Source: Paramarasmius palmivorus
Taxonomy: Eukaryota > Basidiomycota > Agaricomycetes > Agaricales > Marasmiaceae
NCBI GenBank assembly: GCA_037176845.1
Contig: JAYKXP010000264.1
Coordinates: forward strand, 1-42,463
Direction: 5' to 3'
Length of the DNA: 42,463 nt
Shown here: one piece after another, positions 1 to 10,159 of the stretch
Numbering within the stretch: the stretch's first letter is position 1
How the letters are laid out: the number at the start of each line of letters is the position of its first letter
Position numbers and translations under genes: made by a program
Notes under the pieces: generated by a model
What the model was told of the DNA's origin: nothing
What the model saw: the letters and a program-made list of their open reading frames with translations, nothing else
Databases searched by the model: none

Positions 1-171
1 CTCACGCATCCACGGCAGTACGTAATGCTATATATACAGATTTTGGTTCTTCCTGACAATCATCAATCCTCTCTAAAGTGAATACAAGAAAAAGTAAGAA
101 GTTGGTGTGTTGGGAACGGATCTCTGGTGAACCTGAATATGCAACAAAATCTAGATTGGGCAAACTCTAGG

Positions 172-256
172 CTGCCCAAGTGAGGCTCGAACTCACCACC
201 TTCCGATACAACTTGAGGTTAAAAGTCGGACGCTGTAACCGATTTAGCCATGGGCA
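172..256 (-). tRNA. tRNA-Lys(UUU), intron-containing
   Basis: Read on the minus strand, this folds as a tRNA with anticodon loop CTTTTA, giving anticodon TTT, and a 12-nt intron after position 37. The anticodon stem TCCGA/TCGGA and the T-arm GTGAG-TTCGAGC-CTCAC are perfect. The acceptor stem pairs for six bases, with a mismatch at 7-66 or a missing base near position 7-9, so it may be slightly damaged. A run of four T (minus strand; A at 146-149) lies about 23 nt downstream as a Pol III stop. It is the only Lys(UUU) here; all other Lys copies read CUU. Confidence 0.65.
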
Positions 257-575
257 GATGCTATATCCAACGGGAGACCTCATCACATCAATCACAACTG
301 CACGTGTAATTAGAAGATGTGCTGGTGCTGGCATCTCTGCTCGGCTCCGCGCTCTTTGCTTTTGGCCATCATGTTGGTCGTCCTTCCCATCATCGCATCC
401 ACGGGCTAAATGTTCAGTACGTCCTAAGATTTGTTTCTGTGCTTTTCTCACCGTAATCTAACTGTGATCCTTTCACTCATGGCCTCCATGTCCCCTCAAT
501 CGTGCGACACCTTTCCATTGTGATGTTAACCTATCTTGACCAGAACGTCAGCCCATACCTTTCCAACAACGGAAG
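257..575. other. no gene recognised
   Basis: This stretch has short overlapping open frames on both strands but no motif, tRNA fold or splice-consistent model that I can support. Confidence 0.4.
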
Positions 576-1209
576 ATGATTCAAAATGTTTTGACAACTG
601 AGGGGAAGGATAAGGATAAGGTGCGTTGGTTGGATTTGTCCGTCGACGCTTGGTGCTAATCTTAGTCTAATGATTCTGTTTCTGCATGCTTCTTCAGCGC
701 GTCAGCTCTCATTACCATTGCTCCCTCCAGGCTGTCATACATCCAACGTCTGTTCTCCGCCGTTGATTCCCTTCACAGCACCGCCTACTCCATTTCTCCA
801 CACTCACTTGAACACAGAGTTGGAAGGGACACACCATATCCATGTTCGATGGGTGTCGACTCTCGAGCGATAGGAACGAGGACGAGGGTGCGTTACTTCG
901 TTTGTGTCATGATGATTCTTATTCCTGTCGTTCAAAGATTATACGTGAACCTCATCCTTCAACTCCCCCACCAAGTGGTCATCACACATCCAAAGTGCAA
1001 GTTACGTCTTCGAACGTCGACCTGTTCTAAGTGAATTGCACAATCAGCGTGCTCAGGTAACTAATCGAGACGAAGCGTTCGAGGTGAGCTAGGCGGCTTA
1101 CCTTGTTTAGTGTCATACTGAACTATGGTATTTCAAGGAACAACTCGAACGAAGCATATCCATCACAACACGCAAACGGGCATTCGTCATTGAAGGATCG
1201 TGTGAGTAA
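576..1209 (+). CDS. possible five-exon gene, product unknown
   Basis: A tentative model joins 576..620, 666..887, 938..994, 1057..1083 and 1138..1209 (140 aa). All four introns (45, 50, 62 and 54 nt) fall in phase 0, with donors GTGCGT, GTGCGT, GTGCAA and GTGAGC; the first has branch-like GCTAAT and the last CTGAAC. Without the third intron the frame stops at 1030 (119 aa). The product is Ser/Thr/Pro- and Arg-rich, with no motif or signal peptide I recognise. Other frames of the 222-nt exon are also open, which weakens the case. It could be a decayed relative of the R repeat, which shows the same pattern of small exons with GTGCGT or GTACGT donors. Confidence 0.3.
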
Positions 1210-2712
1210 CACCACGTGCTGATCGATCTCTTGCATACGTCCCCCGCTTTACCCCTGATGTTCGTGGGTGTAGTCAACGTGCATCATGTTCGCTTCAATC
1301 TTGCTTCAGTTTTAATGTGTCCCCACACGTTCATTCGATTACTTTCTACTCTCTTTTCTCCGGCTCGGATTCCCTCAAACACACCGCACCTGGTACATTG
1401 CCTAGTAACAATCAATGCGTAATGCTGCGTTGATCCGTTTGTTCGCCCCACACTTCTCAGCACAGTTATTTATCCAGGGTATTCTCAGCGTGTATATCGT
1501 GCCTGTTACTCTGGTAAAGGTTATATCTACGCATACTTCCCACCCAGAGTATAACCAAGGAAATTTTGGGCGGGTTATCAAAGCGATACCAAACGGCACT
1601 GGACGCCATGAAAAATTTTTTATTAACTGAAAACTTTATAATTCCCAAGTTGCCTTCTTACCCAGCTATTTTCTATTATCCCTTGGCTGCCTCTCGAGAA
1701 AGTTGGGTTGATGACCAAAAAGGGCGGTTTTCTCACATCCCACTGCAAACTCCCCTGCCATCAAGTTCTTGGTCCAACCGTAATACCGGTTTTTTTTGTT
1801 GATTACAGCGGTAATGGGAACGTGTGGCGCTCCCACGCCCCCCTAAATAGAGCTATTGGAGCTTTCCCTCATTGTCAAGCAATACACGTACAAGGTACCT
1901 ATGTTCCGAACGGCGCCCCCTACCCGATAATAGAAAATAGCTAGTAAATAACCAGCTTTCCAATCCCAACCAATACCCTCGTAGCAATGGGATTCGATCT
2001 GATATAAACCATATCAAATTTCCTCTGACCAAGCGCGAGGTTTTTCGATTATCAGTCTTTCCGTATCCATAACATATAAATTGGCGGGCCTTGGTTTCTC
2101 AAAGTGTTCCCTTTCCTCCAAAATACACCCCAAACACATGACATGGCCCCAATACATTGTGAATGTTCAAAAATTTTTTTTCCCCGTTCAATTGCTAAAA
2201 CCGATTACTCCCCCCGGAATAGTCCAAAAAATAACACTTGGGAATCGTGAATGCATTTAGCATAGCACCTCCTGCAACCAATTTATCCCCCCACTTCAGT
2301 TATTTCGGTCGATCTAAACCCATTTTTTCCTGGTTTTTCTGGAGGCCCCGACGGAGGACCAGAGAAAGTTTTTTCATTTTAGAGAAATCGTTGTGGAACC
2401 GGGGTGAACCACCCAGCCCAGCCACCGCTTTTAAGCGATATCCCAGTTAGAAAATTGCCTAACGCAAGGTGCACACCAGCTGTAATAGCCCACGATTTCA
2501 CCTTTCGATTTTTCAGAACCACGTCAAGCAAGGCCATTTTTACGCTTCTTATTTTTTTCCATTTTCAATTTCTTATTCAAAGCACAGAGCATTCGTACTG
2601 ATAGCAGCACAACCCCCCAGCAGCGATGGTGGAGCTATGTTTGTCTAGCTTCTGACTACCGCTTCTGTCGACTTATAACCGCTGTAGTGCTTTTTTCACG
2701 GATTCACAAACC
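1210..2712. other. gene-poor region with homopolymer runs
   Basis: No convincing gene. Short frames overlap in several phases. The stretch has many runs of five or more A, T or C, for example around 2170-2200 and 1790-1800. A pair of 17-base inverted repeats frames 1664-1942 and is listed separately. The part just left of 2713 could hold upstream exons of the membrane protein there, but I could not join any. Confidence 0.4.
1664..1942. repeat. inverted-repeat pair, possible small MITE
   Basis: The 17 bases at 1664-1680 (starting agctattttc) are the exact reverse complement of 1926-1942. Weaker inverted similarity (tta plus c) continues a few bases outwards on both sides. The enclosed 245 bp have no coding signal. 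A short terminal-inverted-repeat element fits, but no target duplication is clear. Confidence 0.45.
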
Positions 2713-3348
2713 ATGGTGGTTCGGCAACCCCGGTTTACTCATGCCTCGATAGCCATTCTCCCCACCAGTATTCAGACATTGTCTCGGCAACCCCGGTTGA
2801 CTCAATCCTCTCCAACCTGGGTATCCATTCCTACCACCAGTATTCAGACATTGTCTCACAATTCTACCCCTGTCGAGTCCACCGACTCACCACAAACTTC
2901 TGGCAAAGGACTTGAAGGCAAATCCGAACCCAGAAGGCCGCAAACAACCGGTATCATTATCGGTGCTGTGGTTGGTTTCATCGTTTTTCTAGCTTTGATC
3001 ATAGCAGCTATTTGCATCAGACGTAGGAGCACCAGAAAAGGGCGCCCATTTATCACTCCTTACCCCGACAGCCTACCGATAAACAAAAAGGGGAGGCACA
3101 AACATCATGATGTGCATGGGACAAGGGATAGTGAAGAGGAGGGTGTAGACCGTAACAGAAACGAAGTTGTCGGTCTTCGAAATGACACTGTCGTCGAGCC
3201 CCAAGGAACAAGTGGACAGCAGCTCACAGGAAGATGGATCAGATATCATGAGGACAGTGGATGGAGACCACGACCGCCGCCTTCAGAATCAGGTACCGGG
3301 AACTCGGATGTGATTGATATGCCTCCTCAGTACAATACCGCTATTTGA
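2713..3348 (+). CDS. single-pass membrane protein, anchor and cytosolic tail (possibly the last exon of a longer gene)
   Basis: An open frame of 211 aa. Residues 1-78 are Ser/Thr/Pro/Gln-rich and hold two imperfect repeats around SIQTLS. Residues about 80-102 form one hydrophobic helix (GIIIGAVVGFIVFLALIIAA) followed by a basic stop-transfer stretch (RRRSTRKGR). The rest is a polar tail with EDSGWRP and a C-terminal PPQY (PPxY). The tail matches in layout the GH76-like gene at 20945 (HDSGWRP then PPTY), so this may be the 3' exon of such a gene or a stand-alone wall-sensor-like protein. No signal peptide is visible, so an upstream exon is likely missing or lost. Position 2713 is the first in-frame ATG; the true start is uncertain. 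Confidence 0.55.
   Translation: MVVRQPRFTHASIAILPTSIQTLSRQPRLTQSSPTWVSIPTTSIQTLSHNSTPVESTDSPQTSGKGLEGKSEPRRPQTTGIIIGAVVGFIVFLALIIAAICIRRRSTRKGRPFITPYPDSLPINKKGRHKHHDVHGTRDSEEEGVDRNRNEVVGLRNDTVVEPQGTSGQQLTGRWIRYHEDSGWRPRPPPSESGTGNSDVIDMPPQYNTAI
2725..2858 (+). repeat. two tandem coding repeats of about 63-72 nt
   Basis: Units 2725-2787 and 2788-2858 both begin cggcaaccccggtt and end with ccagtattcagacattgtct. They encode a repeated RQPR-x-T...SIQTLS segment of the Ser/Thr-rich ectodomain of the overlapping frame. Confidence 0.7.
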
Positions 3349-3510
3349 GCGTCGTGCATCGTGTACCAGGAATATTAATTTATATACAACTCATTCAACT
3401 ATCTGCAGAAAAAGATATCTTATTGACTCGAACCCATCTGTAGGGTCAAGTTTGTATAACGGCGATGAGGGAAGGAGTCAAGTTGACTCAGGCCCCTATT
3501 CCGTCGAATA

Positions 3511-3590
3511 GTCCGTTGTAGGGAATTGAGCTCTGGGCGATCACGCATCATTCTAGCGGAACTGAAAGGCGATACTGTACTACACGATGA
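3511..3590 (-). pseudogene. tRNA-Glu pseudogene
   Basis: The minus strand keeps the Glu T-arm outline and part of the anticodon arm (tRNA-like GGCGATA on the plus strand), but the D-arm and 5' acceptor are scrambled, as in the neighbouring relics. Confidence 0.55.
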
Positions 3591-3599
3591 TACTACTAG

Positions 3600-3673
3600 T
3601 TCTGTTCCAGGGGATCAAACCCTTGGCTTTCCCGTTCGATAACTACGCATGATGGCTACTACAACATAACGGA
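3600..3673 (-). pseudogene. tRNA-Glu pseudogene
   Basis: It starts with a degraded acceptor/T-arm (ttctgttccagg versus ttccgttacagg in good copies) and ends with the conserved cataacgga of the 5' acceptor. The anticodon arm is lost. Confidence 0.55.
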
Positions 3674-4036
3674 AATGTACAAGCGACCATTGTGAGCTAT
3701 AGGTAACAATTGTGAGACTAGATATGTGAGTTGTATGTGAGAGCAAGCCTGAGGGAATATTCCTTCGTGGCCTGCATGTCATGTTCGTCTAGGTTAGCTC
3801 AACCTCCGCGACAGAGAGGAAGGATAACTTGAATCCAACAAGCTTGCTCCACGTCTGGGAGAACGCGTATGCAGATTGCTCTTACTGAATAGACTCGCAA
3901 CTCTGGGCGTACGGGGAAAAAACGATACAGTAGCGCACCTTTCTACTTAAGGATGTACTTGGCCAAAATAAAAGATGTCTCTATGGAAGCTGAGAAACGA
4001 GTACAATACAAAAACTGGAGACTGGTTTGAGCATAG

Positions 4037-4129
4037 TTCCGTTACAGGGAATCGAACCCTGGGCTATCGCGCGGCATCATATGGAGCTGTCTTGAGAGGC
4101 GATAATGTTAGCCACTACACCATAACGGA
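4037..4129 (-). tRNA. tRNA-Glu(CUC), intron-containing
   Basis: The acceptor TCCGTTA/TAACGGA is fully paired. The anticodon stem ATCGC/GCGAT encloses loop CTCTCA, giving anticodon CTC. An intron of about 21 nt follows position 37. The T-arm is CAGGG-TTCGATT-CCCTG. A T5 stop (A at 4010-4014) lies 22 nt downstream. The body is nearly identical to the copy at 24250, while the introns differ. Confidence 0.9.
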
Positions 4130-4726
4130 GCTAGTAAATTTGTTCTTACCAGATATGTGGGATGTTGACTAGCTGAATAGATATCATAATAGTAACGTGT
4201 GAGTGAAGAGCAACGATAGTTCTTGAAGTTGGAGTGTTGGAATGTAAAGTGAAGAGTGGTGTTATTCTGGTTCCCCTTGGGAGAGTAACCGGTAAATGCG
4301 CTGGAGAAAGCGTTGAGATACACGTCGCTCAGGTTGGGATTAACTGCAACCGCTTCAGCGAATCCAAGCCTGACCGATGGCCACTACAATGTGGAAGTGT
4401 CAGGCAATAGTTGGTGACTATGGGTAAGGATTGTGGCAGATGTCTCAGAGCAAGCCTGAGGGATTGCTGAGGGAAGAACGACCTGGAACAAAATTCGTTC
4501 CCTTCTCCACCTGATGTATGTTCTCTTCCCATTCGGTTAGCCAAAACGAACTCCGTTACCACGGAAGAAAGAACGGTTTCCCCCCCGCTGCCCTCAAGGT
4601 CCTGGGGGAATGCAGTAGCATGTATATACGTAATATGTAGATGTTCGTACTACTTAGGGATAACCTGAGCAAACTCGCAATCGGGACATACAAAAAAAAA
4701 ATACTTTTCCCGGGCAAACACATTGC
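4130..4726. other. spacer between tRNA-Glu copies
   Basis: No gene seen. The spacer has stretches shared with the other Glu spacers (for example the agcaagcctgaggga motif near 3745 and 4451), so it belongs to the duplicated Glu unit. Confidence 0.45.
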
Positions 4727-4814
4727 TTTCCCAGGGAATTGAACCCTGGACTTATCGCGCAAGCATTTTAGTGGAAACCGAGGGGCGATAGCGTTGACCA
4801 CTACTCAAAAAGGA
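4727..4814 (-). pseudogene. tRNA-Glu pseudogene
   Basis: The anticodon CTC and the T-arm CAGGG-TTCAATT-CCCTG are still legible, but the acceptor strands no longer pair (5' side destroyed, near 4801-4814). A long A run (minus-strand T stop) remains just downstream, near 4691. Confidence 0.6.
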
Positions 4815-5073
4815 CCCACTACCTGATACGAAGCACGACAAGTAAAGAGAAAAGAAAAAGAATAAAAGGAAAGACGAAAAAAAACAATGTGGTTTTTACC
4901 CTAATCGTTTCTTGCCTCATGTTGTATTGTTCATTCAATAGCCGAACATTCGTTTCTATGTACTCTTTTCGTCCGGAGAAAACGAAGAAAATCGTGGCTC
5001 TTGTGGGCATATCAGGATGAGAAATAGTGAGGGCAAAACATAAAAACATACGCAGAGATGCTATCATCCACTA

Positions 5074-5176
5074 TTCCGTCCCCCCCAGGGAACCGTGAAA
5101 CCCTTGGCGTTTTTCGCGGTCCCCCCCCGGTAACTGGCGGCATGATGGCTACTTTTACTACAAACACCATAACGGA
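5074..5176 (-). pseudogene. tRNA-Glu pseudogene with C runs
   Basis: Both acceptor ends are recognisable (tccgt at 5075, aacgga at 5171), but the inside is rearranged and holds two runs of seven to eight C. No anticodon arm can be drawn. Confidence 0.5.
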
Positions 5177-5421
5177 ATTGTACAACAGTCAGTCGGCGGG
5201 TATGAGTAAGGGTTGTGTGAGAGGAAGCTTGAAGGAAGATTCCTTTTTTGATTTGCATGTCGTGTTCGTTTAGGTTAGGCAAAAGAGAGGCAGGATAGCT
5301 TGAACAGAATCAATCTGAAAAGCCTGCCTCGCTTCTGGGAGAAAGCGTATGTAGATTGCTCTTGCTGAACAGACTCGCAACTTGGGACATGGGAAACGAA
5401 AAACATACAGGCACCTGATTA

Positions 5422-5486
5422 TTCCGTTACAGGGAATCGAACCCTAGGCTATCGCGCATTTGATGCGGCCACTATACCATAACGGA
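5422..5486 (-). pseudogene. tRNA-Glu deletion derivative (65 nt)
   Basis: The acceptor TCCGTTA/TAACGGA and the T-arm are perfect, but the segment from the D-loop to the anticodon is deleted. In its place is a perfect five-pair hairpin, CGCAT-CAA-ATGCG. A T5 stop (A at 5399-5403) persists. It cannot decode because it has no anticodon loop. Confidence 0.75.
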
Positions 5487-5691
5487 TGTAGAGGTACATG
5501 TTCATATGAGAAGCATGGGGTGTGATACGTGCGAATATTATGGTGACGTGCGGGAAGTCCAAGAAGCTGACACGCGTTTACCTCGTTTGTCAAGGCTAAT
5601 TCCACTTGCGATAACCTGTACTCTTTCTGTTCGGGAGTAATCTCTCTAGGGGCATTGGGGGAAAAACAAAAGATGTACTGAGTATCGTTGT

Positions 5692-5768
5692 GTCCATCTC
5701 AGGGAATTGAGCCCTGGGCAGTCGCCTTTGATAGCTACAAATCAGAGGCGCCCCTACACCACAGCGGA
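5692..5768 (-). pseudogene. tRNA-Glu pseudogene
   Basis: The 5' acceptor is TCCGCTG and the 3' side is AGATGGA, so pairing is broken. Anticodon-like CTC and a Glu-like T-arm (CAGGG-CTCAATT-CCCTG) remain. It is the first part of a segment duplicated at 8437-9011. Confidence 0.55.
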
Positions 5769-6276
5769 TATGGGGAACTGAGACTTGTCATCGATCGATA
5801 AGAACCTTTGGTATAGTTGCTATGGGATTTGGGTTACCGTGTATGTGATTCAGAAGAGAAGGGAGGAGGCCTAGCTAGAAATAGAGTCGGATAGGTTCCC
5901 CTTTTGTCTGTTCAGCATAGATAGGAATACATCTCTCTCTAAGTTTCTTGTCCCTTGATTTATACTGGTCAAAGTTAGCACTAATTCTCAATTTTTGTAG
6001 CAAATAAGATACAGAAAGGAAGATCAACTTGTTTGACCGTATGTCAGCTTGGTGCCTTCACCTTCTACCACGCGTCTAATTTCATTACTCTAGACAAGTA
6101 GGGTAGGATGGACTGATTCACGTCTTCAAGACTCGGATGACCCACACTTGCCCTTAAGAGGTAATGCTTCGCATCTAAGATAGCGATACACGAGTTTACG
6201 AATGTTAGGCCACTGTTGCCCGCATTGGGTTGAACGTCTGGGACAAAAAAAGGGAGAAACTGTTGCAGTAACCAAT
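5769..6276. other. spacer, duplicated at 8510-8914
   Basis: No gene. The spacer shares blocks with 8510-8914, for example aagatacagaaaggaag (6005 and 8742) and an acgcgtc-aa block (6071 and 8802). The Glu relic, spacer and Lys gene therefore form a duplicated unit of about 0.6-0.7 kb. Confidence 0.6.
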
Positions 6277-6372
6277 AGCCCACCGCGAGGGTCGAACTCG
6301 CAGCCTTCAGATTTCGAATATGCGTCCATTGCAATAAGAGTCTGACGCTCTATCCGATTGAGCTAGGCGGGC
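6277..6372 (-). tRNA. tRNA-Lys(CUU), intron-containing
   Basis: The acceptor GCCCGCC/GGTGGGC pairs (one G-U). The D-arm GCTC...GAGC, anticodon loop CTCTTA (anticodon CTT) and stem TCAGA/TCTGA are intact, with an intron of about 22 nt after A37. The T-arm is GCGAG-TTCGACC-CTCGC. A T7 stop (A at 6245-6251) lies downstream. Confidence 0.92.
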
Positions 6373-6699
6373 TATGGGGGGTTCAAAAAGGCACGCCCAC
6401 CCAGAATGGCGCTGATAACTTACCTGTCCTGCTTTGCTGGACACGAATTACTCTCGGAGTACCTAGCCGACATGGCTTCACAGGGACACCGAAGACGTGA
6501 AAATGAATACCTACCTGCCAGAAGAACGAAACGTGTAGGCACACCGGAAGGGCCAAAATTTCTGCTCAGCGGATATCCCTCAAACCCCCACTGAAAGGTG
6601 TTCTGAAATATCGAATGATAAGCCATATAAGGATAATCGCGTCATGTGATCGCCCGATATGGTTAATCGGTAGCATTTCAGTACACATATCCGTCGAGC

Positions 6700-7860
6700 A
6701 TATTTTTGGTGTGAGGAGAAGCGAAGAAAAGAACAGTGACACGTGTTTACGACATCAGTGGGACCTCGGACACTCTGCTCCGTTTCGTTTCTTTCCTTCT
6801 CCTCTGATGTCCCCACAATCACTCCGTCTCCTTCAACGTATGTCGTCCCTCCATCCATCCTACTGCTCCTTTTCCGTTTACTCCCTTCTGTCAGCCCAAT
6901 TGCGTTTCTCATAACCATTTTTGTGGGGGTAGCTATCGATTGGATGATGTTGGCGAAAGGTACGTCTTCCGACTCTTCGATCACGAACTAGCATTCTTCC
7001 GTTCTTTTTTCTTTCTCTGGCTGTCCCTGTAGAAATAGCCCTACGCGTATCTTTGACATCGGCGGCGACACGGTCACCTTCCTCTGGGGACACACTGCCT
7101 ACGCGAAATTACCTTCCAGCTACGACCATTCATTTGCACTGTCAATTCCACCATACACCCCCCACCATGCCGTTCGCTCTCATCTCGAAGCACCAAGCCT
7201 ACGCAGAACATGTAAAGTGGTTATTATGCACAGAAGGTTCGTTCCTATTATATCTTCCTTTCGTTCGCTACTCATCGATGCCATTTGCTAGACTACCACG
7301 TTCTGTACTTCCTACTGAGATGGCAGGTGTTTTATCCTCCTCTACCTGCCGACATGTATCCTTCGTGCGTCCTTGATAATATTTCCTCCAGGGCCGAGTT
7401 TACATTTTCTTTACAGATGTTCCCGCACCGCTCCATAGGTTCTCTCATGCCCGTTTGATTCCTAGCTTTACTGGTTTACTTGGTGAAATGCTGATCCTTA
7501 GCCTCTCCAAGTACAGAGTTAACTCCGCACCGTCTGGCCTCCCGAATGCGCCTCCCTCTCCTCTCTCTCCATCGACTCAATTGCTCCTTCCTCAATGACA
7601 CCCTTGAACGTTCAACGCAAACGCACCACGCTCTTTCTCGCTAGAGCGTCATTCGTATCGCAGGGGAAAGTGAGTTAAAGAGGAAGACTGAGGGTAAAAT
7701 GGGCGCAAGGTTCGTTCCTACTTTACCATCTCTCGTTTCATCCTCGTTGATCAATCTGTTTGTCTAATAGGTGCCGAGCCTTTCATTCCCCGCGTTTGAT
7801 AAAACCTGAAACAGCGGAGAAGGCGTACCTCAGTCCGGAGCTGGTGCCAGACGAACATTT
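6700..7860 (+). repeat. R repeat, copy A
   Basis: The first full R copy starts about 330 bp upstream of the Lys gene at 6277. It carries the R hallmark block gacacgtgtttacgacatca (6739-6758), then intron-like GTATGT and GTACGT segments, and ends with the ggggaaagtgagttaaagag block (7661 onward) also found in B and C. Frames are broken by stops in every phase. Its plus frame 6743-6991 and a 134-codon minus frame (6580-6984) are both open locally. I do not recognise a protein. Confidence 0.7.
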
Positions 7861-8436
7861 GATATAGCCTACTCCCTTGTTTTAGTCCCTGCACATCCAC
7901 TCACATCCATGCGTTCCTGATTGTTTTATCTCACCGGGTTCGTCCAAACTCGATGTCCTACTGAGGAAGACACTCATCGATCTTCCCCGATGTATTATAT
8001 GCTCGTTCTGACTATTGTAACACCGATACGTAGAAGGGTCTTCGCGTGCCTGGGAGTTCACGTGTAGAGTACATTCAATGATAATCAGACAATTTTGTTC
8101 CTTCTTGGTCCCAAGAGTTTGACGCTCCATCCGTTTGAGCTGGGTATGCTTCAGCTTATGACCTTGACCTGTGGAGGTCGATGAGAGGCCACTGTACCCT
8201 ATATAATGGATGAAGAGGTGCAGATTCATTCCATGGCCAGGGATGTGCGAGAGAAGAGAGGTCCAACCAAGATCGGCATCAGAGCGGACATGAATGTGTT
8301 TACCGCGTTTCTTGCCTCAGTTAGCCCGAGACTCAGTTCCTATAACCTCTATTCTCTCAGCCCATGTTGCGTGATAAATAACTTCTGGGCGGAATTGGAG
8401 GACGAAAACATAAAATATCCTTACAATACACTACAC
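7861..8436. other. spacer with a tRNA-Lys fragment
   Basis: No protein gene supported. A 5' tRNA-Lys remnant lies at 8113-8145. The rest shows short shadow frames only. Confidence 0.4.
8113..8145 (-). pseudogene. tRNA-Lys 5' half remnant
   Basis: The plus-strand text agagtttgacgctccatccg, then tttgagctggg, matches the D-arm and anticodon stem of the Lys genes (agagtctgacgctctatccg, then attgagctagg). The 3' half is absent. Confidence 0.6.
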
Positions 8437-8509
8437 TTCCGTTTTAGGGGATTGAACCCTGGGCTGTCGCCTTCTAGTAACTAGTAATTCGCCACTACGC
8501 CATAACGGA
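8437..8509 (-). pseudogene. tRNA-Glu pseudogene
   Basis: The acceptor TCCGTTA pairs imperfectly with AAACGGA. The T-arm is CAGGG-TTCAATC-CCCTA. The segment between D-arm and anticodon is replaced, so no CTC loop remains. Confidence 0.65.
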
Positions 8510-8914
8510 GATGTAGGGAGAAGTTCGCCATTGATTCATGAAAGCCATTGGTATTGTATAACGAGCATGAGATCTGGCTCATCACGGGAAAAAAAAATGT
8601 GAGAGAGATAGAAGAACTACTGTTAACTTGTGAGGTTCACCTCTTGTCTGTTCAGTAGAGATAGCATAGCGTCTACCTCAAGGTATGGTGGTCGGTTATT
8701 CATCCTGGACGGACTTACCTCAAATCAGCCTCAGTAGCAGATAAGATACAGAAAGGAAGGGGTGTTGTTAGTTCGTTGCCTCACCTCTATGACGCGTCCA
8801 ACTCTATCGCTCTAAACGAGGAAGGGAAGGACAGTCATACCACTGTTTCCCTCGTCGACATGAATTCCTAGAGACAAAAATAAGAGAAAAGATGCCAAGC
8901 TCAGTCAAATCATT

Positions 8915-9011
8915 AGCCCACCGCGAGGGTCGAACTCGCAGCCTTCAGATCCGATATTGTTTACTCCCCTTCATAAGAGTCTGACGCTCTATCCGATTGA
9001 GCTAGGCGGGC
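8915..9011 (-). tRNA. tRNA-Lys(CUU), intron-containing
   Basis: The mature sequence is the same as the Lys gene at 6277 (acceptor GCCCGCC/GGTGGGC, anticodon CTT, T-arm GCGAG-TTCGACC-CTCGC), but the intron of about 23 nt is unrelated in sequence. Oligo-T stops lie downstream (A at 8887-8890 and 8876-8880). Confidence 0.92.
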
Positions 9012-9128
9012 GATGGTATCCGAAGGACACGCCCAAGTTATCAGAGCAACAGGGCGTCTTGTTCTTGCCGTTTTAGCTCTGCGGGTAGAACAACACACAT
9101 AAAAACAGTGGTCACATTTTACCATCCA

Positions 9129-9214
9129 TTCCGTTGCAGGGAATTGAACCCTGGGATATCGCGACTTCCTGCAGGGCAAGTTAGGAGAGGCGATAGTCTC
9201 CTGTAAGCAGACAC
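9129..9214 (-). pseudogene. tRNA-Glu pseudogene
   Basis: The 3' half is good (T-arm CAGGG-TTCAATT-CCCTG, acceptor side GCAACGGA) and the anticodon loop still reads CTCTC, but the D-arm and 5' acceptor are replaced by unrelated sequence. Confidence 0.6.
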
Positions 9215-10016
9215 GTCTCCTCCCTTTTTTGAGAGAGTGAGGGCGGTCGGAGACCGTCTGCCAGCAAACGCGGGGTTGAACGGGGACCAGCTTAGCCGAG
9301 TCATGCTTACATTCTCACGCACCAAGACGCGCCCCTAATTAGAGTGTTTGGATTTTTACTGTACGTATTTTTCAACGATATTCGTCTCCTTTGTCTACCA
9401 TACACCACTTCTCGCCTTCGGTTTACTTTCCAGGAGGTATAATGATGAAAATCATTCCTGAGACCTCGCAGAGCAGTAGTGACAATTCGGGATGTTTCAT
9501 GCACGTAGCTTGCACCAACCCAGTCTGCCAGGAGTAGAAAACTACGTGTGTTTGTTATCAATGACATCTCAAACCACTTCTAACCGATTCTTACACTCGA
9601 GATGTATCAGGTATATGGATATTGAAACCCTCAGAGTTGGTTTGTTTGGAGTCAATTATGTGAAATTAGATGGGATTTCAGTGTTAAAAGACTTTTAAAA
9701 AGACAGATAAGTGATTGTTTTAGGGGGACTGTTGGAGTTTCTACAGTTCCCGAAGACCTCTGCTTGAATTTGGTGCGTGAGCAGTGTATGCTGGACGGAT
9801 TGAGTAGTCGGGAATGCTGATGACTCTGGCGGGGTAGTGACACGGGGAGTTAGGATTAAATCAATGATATCATATTTAAAATGCCTATGCAGAGCGTGAA
9901 GACATGATAGAGTGGATAAATTAGTGAGAATGTCGTGTCGATATCGTGGATGGAGCTGAAGCGCGCTGAAAAAGCCTGATTCCATTTTCGGAACAGCCAC
10001 CGTGGGAGTATTTTAG
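9215..10016. other. unassigned region
   Basis: No gene that I can support. Short frames on both strands (for example 9695-10000 minus, 101 codons) lack recognisable motifs or splice partners. Confidence 0.4.
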
Positions 10017-10101
10017 TTTCCCAGGACCCTGGTCCCCGCTCAACCTCGCGTTTGATTTCAGACTAGAGAGGCGATAATGTTGGCCACTACACCATAACGG
10101 A
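10017..10101 (-). pseudogene. tRNA-Glu pseudogene with an intact 5' half
   Basis: The 5' half (TCCGTTA, D-arm and anticodon stem through CTCTC) is perfect. The 3' half survives only as a rough match (cccaggaccctgg). R copy B begins about 60-70 bp further on. Confidence 0.65.
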
Positions 10102-10159
10102 TGTTATGCAAACGTGGTAGGTTCTTGCCTACATCTTACCGTGAAGAGAACAATCTTGC

